Of a DNA stretch of 33,551 bases, positions 1 through 8,526 are shown piece by piece. Position 1 is the stretch's first letter. Each line of letters starts with the position of its first letter. The stretch comes from Acidobacteriota bacterium (GTDB taxonomy: Bacteria; Acidobacteriota; Polarisedimenticolia; Gp22-AA2): the NCBI GenBank assembly GCA_003223135.1, contig QHXX01000106.1, positions 1 to 33,551 on the forward strand, given 5' to 3'. The notes beneath the pieces were generated by a model. It saw only the letters and a program-made list of their open reading frames with translations, did no database searches and had not been told where the DNA came from. A program made the translations under genes and the position numbers.

Positions 1-171
1 CTTCGGCAGCATCACGTCCAGCAGGATGAGCTCGGGCGCCTCCGCCGTCGCCAGGCGCAGCCCGGCGGCCCCGTCGCGCGCCAGCGAGACCGTGTACCCC
101 TCGTACTCGAACCCGTCGCGCAGCGCCGCGACCATCGAGTCGTCGTCTTCGACGATCAGGACCTTCGGCAT
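1..171 (-). CDS. Response regulator receiver domain (partial, 3' end outside window)
   Basis: The first 57 residues are visible, starting [10 protein letters not shown] at 171. This is the start of a CheY-like receiver domain: the acidic cluster EDDD at residues 8-11 binds Mg2+, and the expected phospho-accepting Asp is D52 in LILLDVMLP. The rest, including any output domain, lies beyond the window edge. The ATG sits one base after the stop of the sensor kinase at 173-1870 on the same strand, so the two almost certainly form one transcript and a cognate two-component pair. A DNA-binding output domain (OmpR class) would be usual with this kinase type, but it cannot be seen. Confidence 0.9.
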   Translation of the reverse strand, partial: MPKVLIVEDDDSMVAALRDGFEYEGYTVSLARDGAAGLRLATAEAPELILLDVMLPK

Positions 172-172
172 C

Positions 173-1870
173 TCACACGCCGGCTTCCGTCGAGCCTTCC
201 GGCACCTTCCCCGCGACCCGTTCCACCGCGTCCCCGGCGCGCTCGCGCCGCAGCGGCAGGCGGATGGAGAACGTGCTCCCCTTGCCCGGCTCGCTCTCGA
301 CCGTCACCCCACCGCCATGCACCTGCACGATGTGCTGCACGATCGACAGCCCCAGACCGCTCCCCTTGACCTCGTGCACCAGCGCCGTGCCGACGCGGTG
401 GAAGCGGTCGAAGATCTTCTCCTGCTCGCTCCGCGGGATGCCGATGCCGCGATCGCGGACCGAGACAACCGCCGTGTCGCCGTCGCGCGCCAGACGCACC
501 GCGATCTCCTTCGACTCACCGGAGTACTTGACCGCGTTGTCGAGCAGGTTGTGCAGCGCCTGCGCGATGGCGTCCGGATCGATCGACACCGGCGGCAGCG
601 GCTCGTCCATCCCCTCGGCCGAGACCCGGAACCCGCCGTGCCTCAGGTGCGCCTCGAACGTGCGCAGCGTCGCGGCGACGACCTCACCCAGGTCCGTTTT
701 CTCGAACCGGTATTCCTTCCGCCCCGACTCGATGCGCGAGAAATCCAGGATGTTGTCGATGAGCCGCGACAATCGGCGGCTCTCCGCCTCGATGTACTCC
801 CCGTATTCCTGCACCTTCTCGGGCGCGTGCACGCGCCCCAGCCGCAGCAGCTCCGCGAACACCCGGATCGACGCCAGGGGGGTCCGCAGTTCGTGCGACA
901 CGTTCGACACGAAGTCCGACTTCATCCCGGACAGGCGCACCGCCCGGTCCGCGGCCCGGAGCGCCAAAGCGATGCCGCCCACCAGGACGACCGCAAGGAG
1001 CAACGACAGCGTCACGTTGAAAGCGAAGTTGGCGCTCGCCCACTGCTCGGGTGTGGTGCCCGGGCTGTGCAGGCTCATGGTCCAGTCGGCGAACACGAAC
1101 GGGAAGCGGCTGGTGGCGGACACCCTCTCGTCCCCGTCGTGCGGGTCCCCGCCCTCCCGGCCCGTCGCCAGAACCACCTGCCCCGAGGCGTCGCGCACGC
1201 TCACCGCCAGGTCCCCCGCGCCGATCCCCGGGAAGAACGCGGGCAACGCCTTCTTGACGATCGACGGGAGCAGCTCCTTCCTGAAGAAGTCGTCATCCAG
1301 GATCATGCCGGCGATGCCGACCACCCGGGACGCGTCGTCCGTGATCGGATTGAGGATGATCCGGTACTCCGGGTCGCGCTCGTCCACCCGCAGGGTCGTC
1401 GACTGCGCGACGCCGCCGCGGTAGCTCAAAACTTGAAGGGGCGTGCAGGCGACGATGATCGCCAGCGCCTCGTCCGAGGCCGGGTACGGGTCGAGATCGC
1501 CGCGCTCGGGGTCGAACAGGAAATAGTTGCCGAACCGGTCCCGGGAGAAGTCGACCAGGAACAGACGCCGCACGCCCTCCACCGGCTTCTTCTTCCAGAG
1601 GACCGCCACCTCGCCCAACCGGTTCTGGCGGAACAGCGACGCCGGGATGTTGAGGGCGCGCTCCGCGGTGGAACGGTAGTAGAACTGGGCCTCCGTGCCG
1701 ATCGCCTCGAGGTAGTTGTTGTGAGCCGCCTTCTGGGCCAGGGCCGACACCTGCTTCAGCCTCGCCAGCCAGGCGAACTGCAGGCCGAGCATCACCAGAA
1801 GCGGCGCCAGGACGGCCAGAAAACCGACCCAGAGGGTATGCTTCTTGAGGAAGATCGTGATCGATCCCAT
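173..1870 (-). CDS. Membrane sensor histidine kinase
   Basis: A 565-residue kinase in the usual order. TM1 is at about residues 12-33, followed by an extracytoplasmic sensor region of about 245 residues, TM2 at about 283-304, and a HisKA dimerisation domain with phospho-accepting H326 in [10 protein letters not shown]. The HATPase_c domain has an N box ([11 protein letters not shown], about 440-450), G1 (DRGIGIP, about 473-479) and G2 (GSGLGLSI, about 503-510). It would autophosphorylate H326 and pass the phosphate to D52 of the response regulator that follows after one base. The ATG at 1870 is chosen because the preceding 12 residues do not look like a signal; a GTG at 1906 is the longest alternative. 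The sensor region has no domain I can name, so the signal is unknown. Confidence 0.93.
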   Translation of the reverse strand: MGSITIFLKKHTLWVGFLAVLAPLLVMLGLQFAWLARLKQVSALAQKAAHNNYLEAIGTEAQFYYRSTAERALNIPASLFRQNRLGEVAVLWKKKPVEGVRRLFLVDFSRDRFGNYFLFDPERGDLDPYPASDEALAIIVACTPLQVLSYRGGVAQSTTLRVDERDPEYRIILNPITDDASRVVGIAGMILDDDFFRKELLPSIVKKALPAFFPGIGAGDLAVSVRDASGQVVLATGREGGDPHDGDERVSATSRFPFVFADWTMSLHSPGTTPEQWASANFAFNVTLSLLLAVVLVGGIALALRAADRAVRLSGMKSDFVSNVSHELRTPLASIRVFAELLRLGRVHAPEKVQEYGEYIEAESRRLSRLIDNILDFSRIESGRKEYRFEKTDLGEVVAATLRTFEAHLRHGGFRVSAEGMDEPLPPVSIDPDAIAQALHNLLDNAVKYSGESKEIAVRLARDGDTAVVSVRDRGIGIPRSEQEKIFDRFHRVGTALVHEVKGSGLGLSIVQHIVQVHGGGVTVESEPGKGSTFSIRLPLRRERAGDAVERVAGKVPEGSTEAGV

Positions 1871-2199
1871 CGCCGCCTGTCCGGGAGCCTCCAATATACC
1901 CCTCACGCCGGCGCGCGGACCCTCCGCGGCCGCGCGTTTACAATTGTTGACATCCTAGACAATCTTTTACCCCCCGGAGCGCGACATTTACAGGCGCACC
2001 CCGTAGACTCTTGCAGATTCTGATTGGAGACGTGAAACATGGACTGTGACGGCGGGCGGTGGATGATGTTGAACCCCACCCAGAGCGGCACTCGGCGACC
2101 ATCGACGGCCGCGCAGTCCGGTTTCGCGTCTTCGGCCGGGCCATGCCCCGGACCCGTCGGCCCGGGTAAGTTCCCCCCTTTCTCAAGGAGACCCGCACC
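1871..2199. promoter_or_regulatory. Divergent intergenic region with an AT-rich dyad
   Basis: This 329-bp gap separates the leftward kinase gene from the rightward PDZ gene and holds no convincing gene. Within it, about 1937-1970 is strikingly AT-rich against the GC-rich background. It contains the palindrome ACAATTGT (1940-1947) and the overlapping imperfect dyad TTGACATCCTAGACAA (1947-1962), which has TTGNC/GNCAA half-sites. This is a plausible operator or bidirectional promoter core. No clean -10/-35 pair with 17-bp spacing was found for either gene, so the role is inferred. Confidence 0.4.
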
Positions 2200-2685
2200 A
2201 TGCATCGTCACATCTGGCTGATTCTCGCCGCGCTCGCAATCCTGGCGGTCATGCCCGTCTTCGCCCACGGCGACCACGGTGACCACGGCAAGTGCACGTA
2301 CAGCACTCAGGAATGTCTCGATCACATGGCGAACAAGCTGAAGAACAGCGGCTGGGTCGGGGTCGAGCTCGAAACCGACAATTCCGATGGTTACGAAGTC
2401 ACCAAGGTCGTCCCCGGCAGCCCGGCCGAGTCCGCGGGAATCCTGGCCGGCGACGTCCTGGTGGCTCTGAACGGGGTGTCCCTCAACAAGGATAACGACG
2501 ACGCCCTGATGAAGGCCCGCAAGGAATGGAAGCCCGGGCAGACCGTCACCTACACGATCAAGCGGAACGGCAACGAGCGGCAGGTGACCCTGACCCTGGG
2601 ATCCTGGCCGGCCGACGCGCTGGCGAAGATGATCGGCATGCACATGCTCGAGCACGCCAACAGCGAGAGTGCGCCGTCGAAGTAG
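2200..2685 (+). CDS. Small periplasmic PDZ-domain protein
   Basis: The 161-residue protein starts at an ATG with an AAGGAG Shine-Dalgarno sequence at 2185-2190. Residues 1-22 are a Sec signal peptide with predicted cleavage after VFA. The mature N-terminus is histidine-rich (HGDHGDHGK, residues 23-31) and has two cysteines (C32, C39), suggesting metal binding or a disulfide. Residues about 50-135 form one PDZ domain with a carboxylate-binding-type GVELET segment and the typical VVPGSPAESAGILAGDVLVALNGV. No protease domain is present, so it is a stand-alone PDZ protein rather than an HtrA or Ctp protease. It is monocistronic and ends in a strong terminator. The binding partner is unknown. Confidence 0.88.
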   Translation: MHRHIWLILAALAILAVMPVFAHGDHGDHGKCTYSTQECLDHMANKLKNSGWVGVELETDNSDGYEVTKVVPGSPAESAGILAGDVLVALNGVSLNKDNDDALMKARKEWKPGQTVTYTIKRNGNERQVTLTLGSWPADALAKMIGMHMLEHANSESAPSK

Positions 2686-2723
2686 CGTTTGCCGAAGAGC
2701 TTTAGGTACCCCGGCAGGGGGTG

Positions 2724-2757
2724 GGGCCGGCGGATCGTCCGCCGGCCCTTTGATTTT
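2724..2757 (+). terminator. Rho-independent terminator of the PDZ gene
   Basis: A perfect 11-bp GC-rich stem (2724-2734 pairing with 2738-2748) has a TCG loop and is followed by a T-rich tract, TTTGATTTT (2749-2757). It lies 38 bp after the PDZ stop codon. No T tract exists on the other side, so it acts for the plus strand. Confidence 0.92.
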
Positions 2758-2788
2758 CAGGACGGTTGATATTCAGGACCCCCCATTT

Positions 2789-5206
2789 TCACGACCCGCG
2801 GGTCGCCCGAAAGAACGCCCCGAGCGCCAGGACGTAGAAGGCGAACCCGGTCCAGAAGGACGCCGAGATTCCCCACGACAGCGCGATCGCCGTCGCCAGC
2901 ACCGAGGCGCAGACCGACGCCGCGCCGTTGACGCCCCAGAGCCAGGGGGCCAGCCTGGCGTAGCGCTCGGAGGCCGCTCTCATCCCGATCGGGAAGGCCG
3001 TGCCCATCAGGAAACCGATCGGCAGGAGGAGCACCACCGCCACCAGGATGCGAGCCGGGGTCTGCGCGGCGGCGAAGCGACGGACGAAAAGCGGCGCCAA
3101 CCCGCCGAAAACGGACAAGGCGACGACCAGCGCGGCCAGACGCCGCGTCCCTCCGCGGCGGGCGCGCCCCGTTCCGACGGCGCCCTCCGCCCCGCCCGCG
3201 CCGAGCGACCGCGTCGAGAAGCTTCCCGCCCCTCCGGCCAGAAGAAGCGAAAACAGGACGACCGACAGCCCGTAGGTCGGATGTCCGAGAAAGATGATCA
3301 GCCGCTGCATCTGGGAGATCTCGACCAGCATGAACCCCAGTCCGATGCACGTGAAGAAAACGACATGGGGCGCGGCGCCCCGCAGGGTGGGGTCGCGCGG
3401 CAAAAGGCCGAGGGGCGCCCCGAAACACGCCAGGGTCAGGAGCACGACGCCGACCAGGAGCCCGGCAAGCATCACGACCGCCCTCTGGTTGCCTCCGACG
3501 CTCCCCTGCAGGGCAAAGCGGGGGCGGAGCGCGTCGGAAAGGCGGAGCATGTTAAAAAAGAAGGGGGCGTCGTCGGTCGGGGCGTCGACGCGCAACGCCG
3601 GACCGTCGCCGCCCGTCCAGGGCGAAGCACCCGCCGCGACCGCGGTGAAGACAGGGTCGCCGGCCGTTCCCGGCGCGAGGACCAGGTCGAATCCCATCGC
3701 CCCGACCACCCTCTCGACCGCGGCCAGATCCTCCGCGGAGAACGGCTCGGCGCTCACCAGGATGGTGCCGACGCTCTTGGCGGCGACCCTGTGCCGCACC
3801 AGGAGGACGTGGGCGCGCACGTCCGCGATCCCGCGCTCGCGCAGGGCAGCGCGCGCCAGGGCCGTCAGCCGGACCATCTCCGCGGGCAGGTCGGAATAGT
3901 AGAACCATGAAAAGGTCAGAAGGCCCTTCGGCGCCAGGTGATCGAGAAACGTCCTCCACGCCTCGATGGTGTAGATGGAGTTCTCCGTGAACACGAAGGC
4001 GCCGGCCGCGGTCGCCGCGGAGGTGTCGATGAGGGACGCCTGGATGATGTCGTAGCGATCGCGTTGCCGCGCGATGTAGGAGCGCGCCTCGTCATTGACG
4101 AAGTGGACCCGGGGATCCCGCTCCAGGTGCCCCGTGAAATCCCCGAACGTCTCCGTCACGGCGCGCAGGATCTCCTCGTTGATCTCGACGCCGACGACCG
4201 ATGTCTGGTCGAACACGAGCGCCGCCAGGACGTCGCGCCCGCCCCCGGCGCCGATCACCAGGACACGGGCGCCCCGCCTCAGGTAATGCGCCAGGCTGGT
4301 AACGTCGTAGCGCAGGTGCTGGACCTCCTCCAGGTTCCCGTGGAACTCGGTCAGAACCGTCGAGGCGCCGGCGTCGATATCCAGGATGAGCTGGCGCACC
4401 GGCCGCGCCGGCCGGAACGCCGGGCTGAGCCCCCACCCGAGCGGGTTCGCGGTCGGCGACGGCCGGACGCGGATGCGCGAGAAGGAGTTCCACTTCTCGT
4501 AAAGGGGCCGTCCCTCCAGAGCACCCTTCACCGAGATCAGGCGGACGAGAGGCGCCTGGGTCTTCTGAAGGAATGCGTTGAGGAGCGCGAGACCGGCGAG
4601 GGCCAGGGCGGCCCCGACCGCCGCCCACGCCGTCCACCTCCCCGGCCGCCCCGCGTCGAGCGCGAAGCAGAAGGCGCCGGCCGCGGCCACGGCGGACACC
4701 GCGATGATCGCGGTCGGCCCGTCGGCCACCTTGAGGAGAACGATCACCGCCACGCAGGCCACCGACGCCCCCGCCAGATCCACGGCGTACAGCCGTCCGA
4801 CCTGACCCGGAAAGCGGGTCAGGGCCAGACAGACGCACACGCCGCTGAAGACGAAGGGCACGGCGCTCAGGAGGAAAATCGCCAGGTCGCCGAGGATGGC
4901 GCCCGGTGTGAGGTCGGTCGAGAACGGGATGCGCACCTGAATCAGGAAGCAGGCGGCGAGCGACAGGGCGAAGAGGAGCGCGGCCTGGGCCAGATGGAGC
5001 CGCGTGCGCGCCTCGGAGAAGAAGCCCCGGCCGGCGTAGACCAGGACCGCCCCGAGCGTCATCCCGAGCATCGCGACGGAGATCGCGATGAACGCGAAGT
5101 GGTACCAGGTTACCACGCTGAAGATCCGTGTCAGCAGGATCTCGTCCATCAGCGTGGCGAGCGTGACCAGAAGCAGGCCCGCGTAAGTCCCGGCCCGGGC
5201 TACCAC
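2789..5206 (-). CDS. Membrane-embedded spermidine-synthase-like (PABS) protein
   Basis: An 805-residue protein with six or so N-terminal membrane helices (about residues 8-210), a soluble Rossmann domain and a second membrane block (about 560-800). The soluble domain resembles spermidine/spermine synthases. It has the nucleotide-binding loop GAGGGRD (319-325), an acidic end of strand 2 in GVEIN (339-343), NDEARSY (371-377), and YDIIQASLID. Real spermidine synthases are about 300 residues and soluble, so the substrate here is unlikely to be assumed safely. The family is widespread and mostly uncharacterised. The start is a GTG at 5206 with no good ribosome-binding site, so the true start could be slightly downstream. 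It follows the RraA-like gene by 35 bp and is probably co-transcribed. A second, larger relative lies at 21635-25165. Confidence 0.85.
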   Translation of the reverse strand: MVARAGTYAGLLLVTLATLMDEILLTRIFSVVTWYHFAFIAISVAMLGMTLGAVLVYAGRGFFSEARTRLHLAQAALLFALSLAACFLIQVRIPFSTDLTPGAILGDLAIFLLSAVPFVFSGVCVCLALTRFPGQVGRLYAVDLAGASVACVAVIVLLKVADGPTAIIAVSAVAAAGAFCFALDAGRPGRWTAWAAVGAALALAGLALLNAFLQKTQAPLVRLISVKGALEGRPLYEKWNSFSRIRVRPSPTANPLGWGLSPAFRPARPVRQLILDIDAGASTVLTEFHGNLEEVQHLRYDVTSLAHYLRRGARVLVIGAGGGRDVLAALVFDQTSVVGVEINEEILRAVTETFGDFTGHLERDPRVHFVNDEARSYIARQRDRYDIIQASLIDTSAATAAGAFVFTENSIYTIEAWRTFLDHLAPKGLLTFSWFYYSDLPAEMVRLTALARAALRERGIADVRAHVLLVRHRVAAKSVGTILVSAEPFSAEDLAAVERVVGAMGFDLVLAPGTAGDPVFTAVAAGASPWTGGDGPALRVDAPTDDAPFFFNMLRLSDALRPRFALQGSVGGNQRAVVMLAGLLVGVVLLTLACFGAPLGLLPRDPTLRGAAPHVVFFTCIGLGFMLVEISQMQRLIIFLGHPTYGLSVVLFSLLLAGGAGSFSTRSLGAGGAEGAVGTGRARRGGTRRLAALVVALSVFGGLAPLFVRRFAAAQTPARILVAVVLLLPIGFLMGTAFPIGMRAASERYARLAPWLWGVNGAASVCASVLATAIALSWGISASFWTGFAFYVLALGAFFRATRGS

Positions 5207-5241
5207 TCGGGGTAGGAGGCCGTCATGCGCCGCCGCGCGCC

Positions 5242-5937
5242 TCAGCGTCCCGGCGCCGGCCCGGCATCGGCCGCGCGATCGTAGTGCACGCGCTCGTGCG
5301 CCTCGACCGGGTCGACCCCCGAGGCGATCCAGTCACGGATCCGCTCCTCGTCGGCCAGGCACTCCTGCGCCGTCCGAAGGACGTCGTCCAGGCGCTCCTG
5401 CGGCACGATGACCACCCCGTTGTCGTCCGCGATCACCAGGTCCCCCGAGCGCACCCGCACCCCGCCGAGCCGCACCTCGATGCCGTGGCCGCCGAAAGCG
5501 CTTCTGCCTCGAATCGACTGCTGGATGATCCCCCTGCCGTAAGCGGAGAATCCGAGCGATTTCATCTCGTCGACGTCACGCGTCACGCCGTCGATGACCA
5601 CCCCGCCCAGTCCGCGCTGCGCCGAAGTGAACGCCGCGATCCCGCCCCACGAGTTGACGTCCATGCGCCCCTCGTGGTCGATCACCATGATGTCCCCCGG
5701 ACGCGCCTCCGTGATCGCCCGCAGCGTCCCGTGCACCGCGGACACGGGCCCTTGAGGGACGAGGCGCATGGTCATCGCTCTCCCCGCGATCTTGCGGCAG
5801 CCCGGCCAGAGCGGCAGGATACCGGCGGGCGCCCCCTGGAGATGCAGACGATCGAGCGCGTCGGAGATGTTGCAGGTAGAGAGCCTCAGGTAGGCCTCCA
5901 CGGTCGGGTCGGGGCTGGCGACCGGGATCGGGGACAT
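5242..5937 (-). CDS. RraA-like protein (HMG/CHA aldolase family)
   Basis: 231 residues from the ATG at 5937, which is preceded by a strong AGGAGGAGGA ribosome-binding site. An in-frame GTG/ATG further upstream would overlap the promoter and is rejected. The fold signature of the RraA/4-hydroxy-4-methyl-2-oxoglutarate aldolase family is clear: STCNISDAL near the N-terminus, GDIMVIDH, the substrate- and metal-binding GVVIDGVTRD with the conserved Arg-Asp pair, and GDLVIADDNGVVIVP. Members are either divalent-metal aldolases/decarboxylases of pyruvate-type acids or RNase E regulators. The retained Arg-Asp favours an enzyme. The context (a PABS membrane protein downstream) does not identify a pathway. 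Confidence 0.88.
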   Translation of the reverse strand: MSPIPVASPDPTVEAYLRLSTCNISDALDRLHLQGAPAGILPLWPGCRKIAGRAMTMRLVPQGPVSAVHGTLRAITEARPGDIMVIDHEGRMDVNSWGGIAAFTSAQRGLGGVVIDGVTRDVDEMKSLGFSAYGRGIIQQSIRGRSAFGGHGIEVRLGGVRVRSGDLVIADDNGVVIVPQERLDDVLRTAQECLADEERIRDWIASGVDPVEAHERVHYDRAADAGPAPGR

Positions 5938-5973
5938 CGGTCCTCCTCCTGCCGTGACGGGCGACTCCGCCCA

Positions 5974-6002
5974 CTTATACCCTGTCGCCACGCAGCCGGC
6001 AA
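5974..6002 (-). promoter_or_regulatory. Sigma70-type promoter of the RraA-like gene
   Basis: On the minus strand, TTGCCG (5997-6002) and TATAAG (5974-5979) are separated by exactly 17 bp. The predicted transcript would start near 5967, giving a leader of about 30 nt that contains the AGGAGG site. This supports the ATG at 5937. Confidence 0.7.
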
Positions 6003-6025
6003 GGATATGACCCGGCAAGGATATG
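5996..6025. repeat. Tandem 14-bp direct repeat overlapping the RraA promoter
   Basis: Two perfect copies of CCGGCAAGGATATG lie at 5996-6009 and 6012-6025, separated by 2 bp (16-bp period). The first copy contains the -35 element of the minus-strand promoter. This could be a regulator-binding direct repeat or a simple local duplication. Confidence 0.8.
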
Positions 6026-6151
6026 CCAAGAATACGATGGGACGACGGGATATGAGGAGCCGGATTCGCGATACACTACGGCCGCCTCGAAGGCTCCAGG
6101 CCCGCGGATCCTCGGGAAACTGCAGTGAACCTCAAAGGTGGAGTGGCACTC

Positions 6152-6838
6152 ATGCAGAAGGCCCTCGTCATGGCGGTCGTCCTGTCCCTCGCGGGCGCCG
6201 CGTGCAGCAAGAAGACGGCGACCGCGACCGTCGATCTGAAGACGGACGATCAGAAGACCTTGTACGCGCTCGGCCTGGTCATGAGCGACAACCTGGCGAC
6301 GTTCAACCTCAGCGAGCCCGAACTGGACTACGTCAAGGCCGGTCTCACCGACGGTGCGCTGAAGCACACCCGGCAGGTGGACATGGCGGTGTACGGCCCG
6401 AAGCTGCGGGAACTGGCGCAGGCGCGCGCCTCGGCCGGCGCCGCGGTCGAGAAGGCGTCGGGCTCCGAGTTTCTGTCGAAGGCGGCGCTCGAGAAGGGGG
6501 CGGTCAAGACGGCGACCGGCTTCGTCTACCAGGAGATCACCCCCGGCAAGGGAGCAACCCCCACGCAGAGCGACACGGTGAAGGTGCACTACAAGGGGTC
6601 GCTCGTGGACGGCACGGTGTTCGACTCCTCGATCGCCCGCGGCGAGCCGGTGGTGTTCTCGCTGGCCCAGGTGATCCCGTGCTGGTCGCAGGGCGTGCAG
6701 ATGATGAAGGCGGGGGGCAAGGCCCGCCTCGTCTGCCCCCCCGAGCTGGCCTACGGCGACCGCGGCGCGCCGCCGCAGATCAAGCCCGGCTCGACGCTCG
6801 TCTTCGAGGTGGAGCTCCTCGACATCGTCAAGAAGTAG
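6152..6838 (+). CDS. FKBP-type peptidyl-prolyl isomerase, predicted lipoprotein
   Basis: 228 residues from the ATG at 6152, which has GGTGGAG 8-9 nt upstream; an in-frame GTG at 6125 is possible. The N-terminus is a lipoprotein-like signal ending LAGAAC with C18 as the likely lipidated residue, although the -3 residue is not ideal. Residues about 30-115 match the helical FKBP N-terminal dimerisation domain of the FkpA/Mip type. Residues about 128-226 are the catalytic FKBP domain, with VKVHYKGSLVDGTVFDSS, the hydrophobic pocket around VIPCWSQGVQMMKAGGKARL, PPELAYGDRG and LVFEVELLDI. It would assist folding of envelope proteins. It is convergent with the peptidase gene at 6850. Confidence 0.92.
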   Translation: MQKALVMAVVLSLAGAACSKKTATATVDLKTDDQKTLYALGLVMSDNLATFNLSEPELDYVKAGLTDGALKHTRQVDMAVYGPKLRELAQARASAGAAVEKASGSEFLSKAALEKGAVKTATGFVYQEITPGKGATPTQSDTVKVHYKGSLVDGTVFDSSIARGEPVVFSLAQVIPCWSQGVQMMKAGGKARLVCPPELAYGDRGAPPQIKPGSTLVFEVELLDIVKK

Positions 6839-6849
6839 GCAGCGCCCGC

Positions 6850-8526
6850 TCAGGGTCCGCCTCGCGCCCGGGCCATGTCGTCGAGCAGCGCCTTCGGCGA
6901 GATCGATCGGCCGAGGAAATCCTCGATGACCCGACGGGACGGGCGCTCCAGACCGAATCTGTACAGGCGTTCCGAGACCCACGGGTACCACGTCCGGTCG
7001 CCCTCTGTGCAGGGTCCGTGCAGCTCCTTCGCGCGCCCACGCAGGTCGGCGACCAGGATCGCGCCCACCGCGTAGTTCAGCATGTAGCCGGGCAGATTGA
7101 CGAGCTGGCCGCGCACCGCCCACCAGGACAGCTCCGGGTGCGGGCGGATCCGGAAGTAGCGCCGGGTGATCTCGGTCCACACCTGGTTCGGGTCGGCGCC
7201 CGGGTCGCGGTGCAAGCGGATCTCGAACAGCGCCCAGGCCGTGTCCATGACGATGCCCGCGTATTTGGCCCGGATCGCATCGGTCAGCGGCACCGAGGTC
7301 CCGAGATATTTCCGCTGCCATGCCGGCTCGAACATCTCCAGGGCCGCAATGTCGGCGATCGCCTCGGTGAACAGGTCGCTGTCCGGCCAGTCCAGGAAGG
7401 CCGGGCGCGTGCGGATGGCGGCGATGTGCACCGCGTGCCCGGATTCGTGCAGAAGCTCGTTCAGGTTGTCGACGCTCCCGACCGTGTAGGAGGCGAACAC
7501 CCACGGCTCGCCACCGGCCCAGTCGCCTCCCCTCAGGCGCTGGCGCCCCCCGAACGTGGTGAACGCGACCGGGTCCTTCCCTTCACGCGGACCCAGGTCG
7601 TACCGGATCTCGAGCCCACCCGGGTCCGCGCCCAGGTCCTGGTAGAAACGGTCATTGACCGGCCGGAGGACCTCGAGCGTGATGACGTGGGCCAGGGCGC
7701 GGCTCGCCTTCCCCGCCTCGTACGCGAAGTCCCACGGCTCGATTTGCCGATCGGCGGCGATGCGGCGCCAGGTCTCGAGAACGGACGTGAGCCACTCCTC
7801 GACGAGACGCGGCTCGATCCCGAGATTCTGCGCGCCGGCCTCGACCGAGGTCTTGTCGGCCGCGAGCTTCGCGGCGCTGAGGCGGACCAGCCGGCGATAC
7901 GGACTGCCGGGGCCGTCGTCGCGGTTGATGGATCTCCAGACCGGCTCCAGGGCGAGGAAGAGACGCCTGCGCCGCGTCGGGTCCTCCGTGACCGGCAGCA
8001 GGCTGAAGACCGTGAGCCGATCGAGCTTTTTCCCCTCGAACGGCACGTGGTGCGCCGCCTGTCCGAAGCAGGCGTACATCCGGTCGCTGAGGACCCGCAT
8101 CCCGTCCTGGCCCTGCGCGAGTGTCGCGGCGTCGTACTCGCAGTCCACGCGTTCCGGCGTTTCCGACGAAGCCGCCGCGGGCGCGTCTCTCTCGTCCCCC
8201 AGGTCCTTCGACAGAGTTCGTCTCATGACGTCGAGCGCCCGCCGGTCCTCGCTACCGAGTCCCGCGCCCGTCTCGGACCTCAGCCCCGTCTCGAGCCTGT
8301 CCCTCGCCGCGCGGTACCGCACGAGCAGATCGGACAGCGCGACGCCGCCCGGCGTGGCCTGCGCTCCCCTGGCCCGCGTCACGTCGATCTGATCCTTGAG
8401 CTGGCGCAGGTCCAGGTAGGCGGCCTCGGTGGCGGACAGGGCGTACCAGCGGAGACCGCAGGCGAGAAAGACCCCGGCCGCGACAGCCGGCACGAGCAGG
8501 AACGTCGGAGATCGGAAACGCGTCAC
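6850..8526 (-). CDS. M3-type zinc metallopeptidase, membrane or lipoprotein anchored
   Basis: 558 residues from a GTG at 8526. The frame stays open upstream, but there it runs inside the preceding gene. The GTG overlaps the preceding stop as GTGA (8523-8526), implying translational coupling. The N-terminus is hydrophobic (FLLVPAVAAGVFLAC, about residues 9-23), so the protein is exported or anchored; the cysteine may be lipidated but the lipobox is atypical. The catalytic motif LLHESGHAVH lies near residue 360, with the zinc-ligand Glu 28 residues after the first His, in FTEAIADIAALE. This is the M3 (thimet/oligopeptidase F-like) pattern of HExGHxxH. It probably cleaves peptides in the periplasm. 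Its coupling to a receiver-ATPase gene is unusual. Confidence 0.82.
   Translation of the reverse strand: MTRFRSPTFLLVPAVAAGVFLACGLRWYALSATEAAYLDLRQLKDQIDVTRARGAQATPGGVALSDLLVRYRAARDRLETGLRSETGAGLGSEDRRALDVMRRTLSKDLGDERDAPAAASSETPERVDCEYDAATLAQGQDGMRVLSDRMYACFGQAAHHVPFEGKKLDRLTVFSLLPVTEDPTRRRRLFLALEPVWRSINRDDGPGSPYRRLVRLSAAKLAADKTSVEAGAQNLGIEPRLVEEWLTSVLETWRRIAADRQIEPWDFAYEAGKASRALAHVITLEVLRPVNDRFYQDLGADPGGLEIRYDLGPREGKDPVAFTTFGGRQRLRGGDWAGGEPWVFASYTVGSVDNLNELLHESGHAVHIAAIRTRPAFLDWPDSDLFTEAIADIAALEMFEPAWQRKYLGTSVPLTDAIRAKYAGIVMDTAWALFEIRLHRDPGADPNQVWTEITRRYFRIRPHPELSWWAVRGQLVNLPGYMLNYAVGAILVADLRGRAKELHGPCTEGDRTWYPWVSERLYRFGLERPSRRVIEDFLGRSISPKALLDDMARARGGP

Noticed and set aside
2039-2221. A possible 60-codon gene before the PDZ gene
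   Set aside because: The translation has no protein-like pattern and runs into the PDZ start; the AAGGAG site serves the PDZ ATG.
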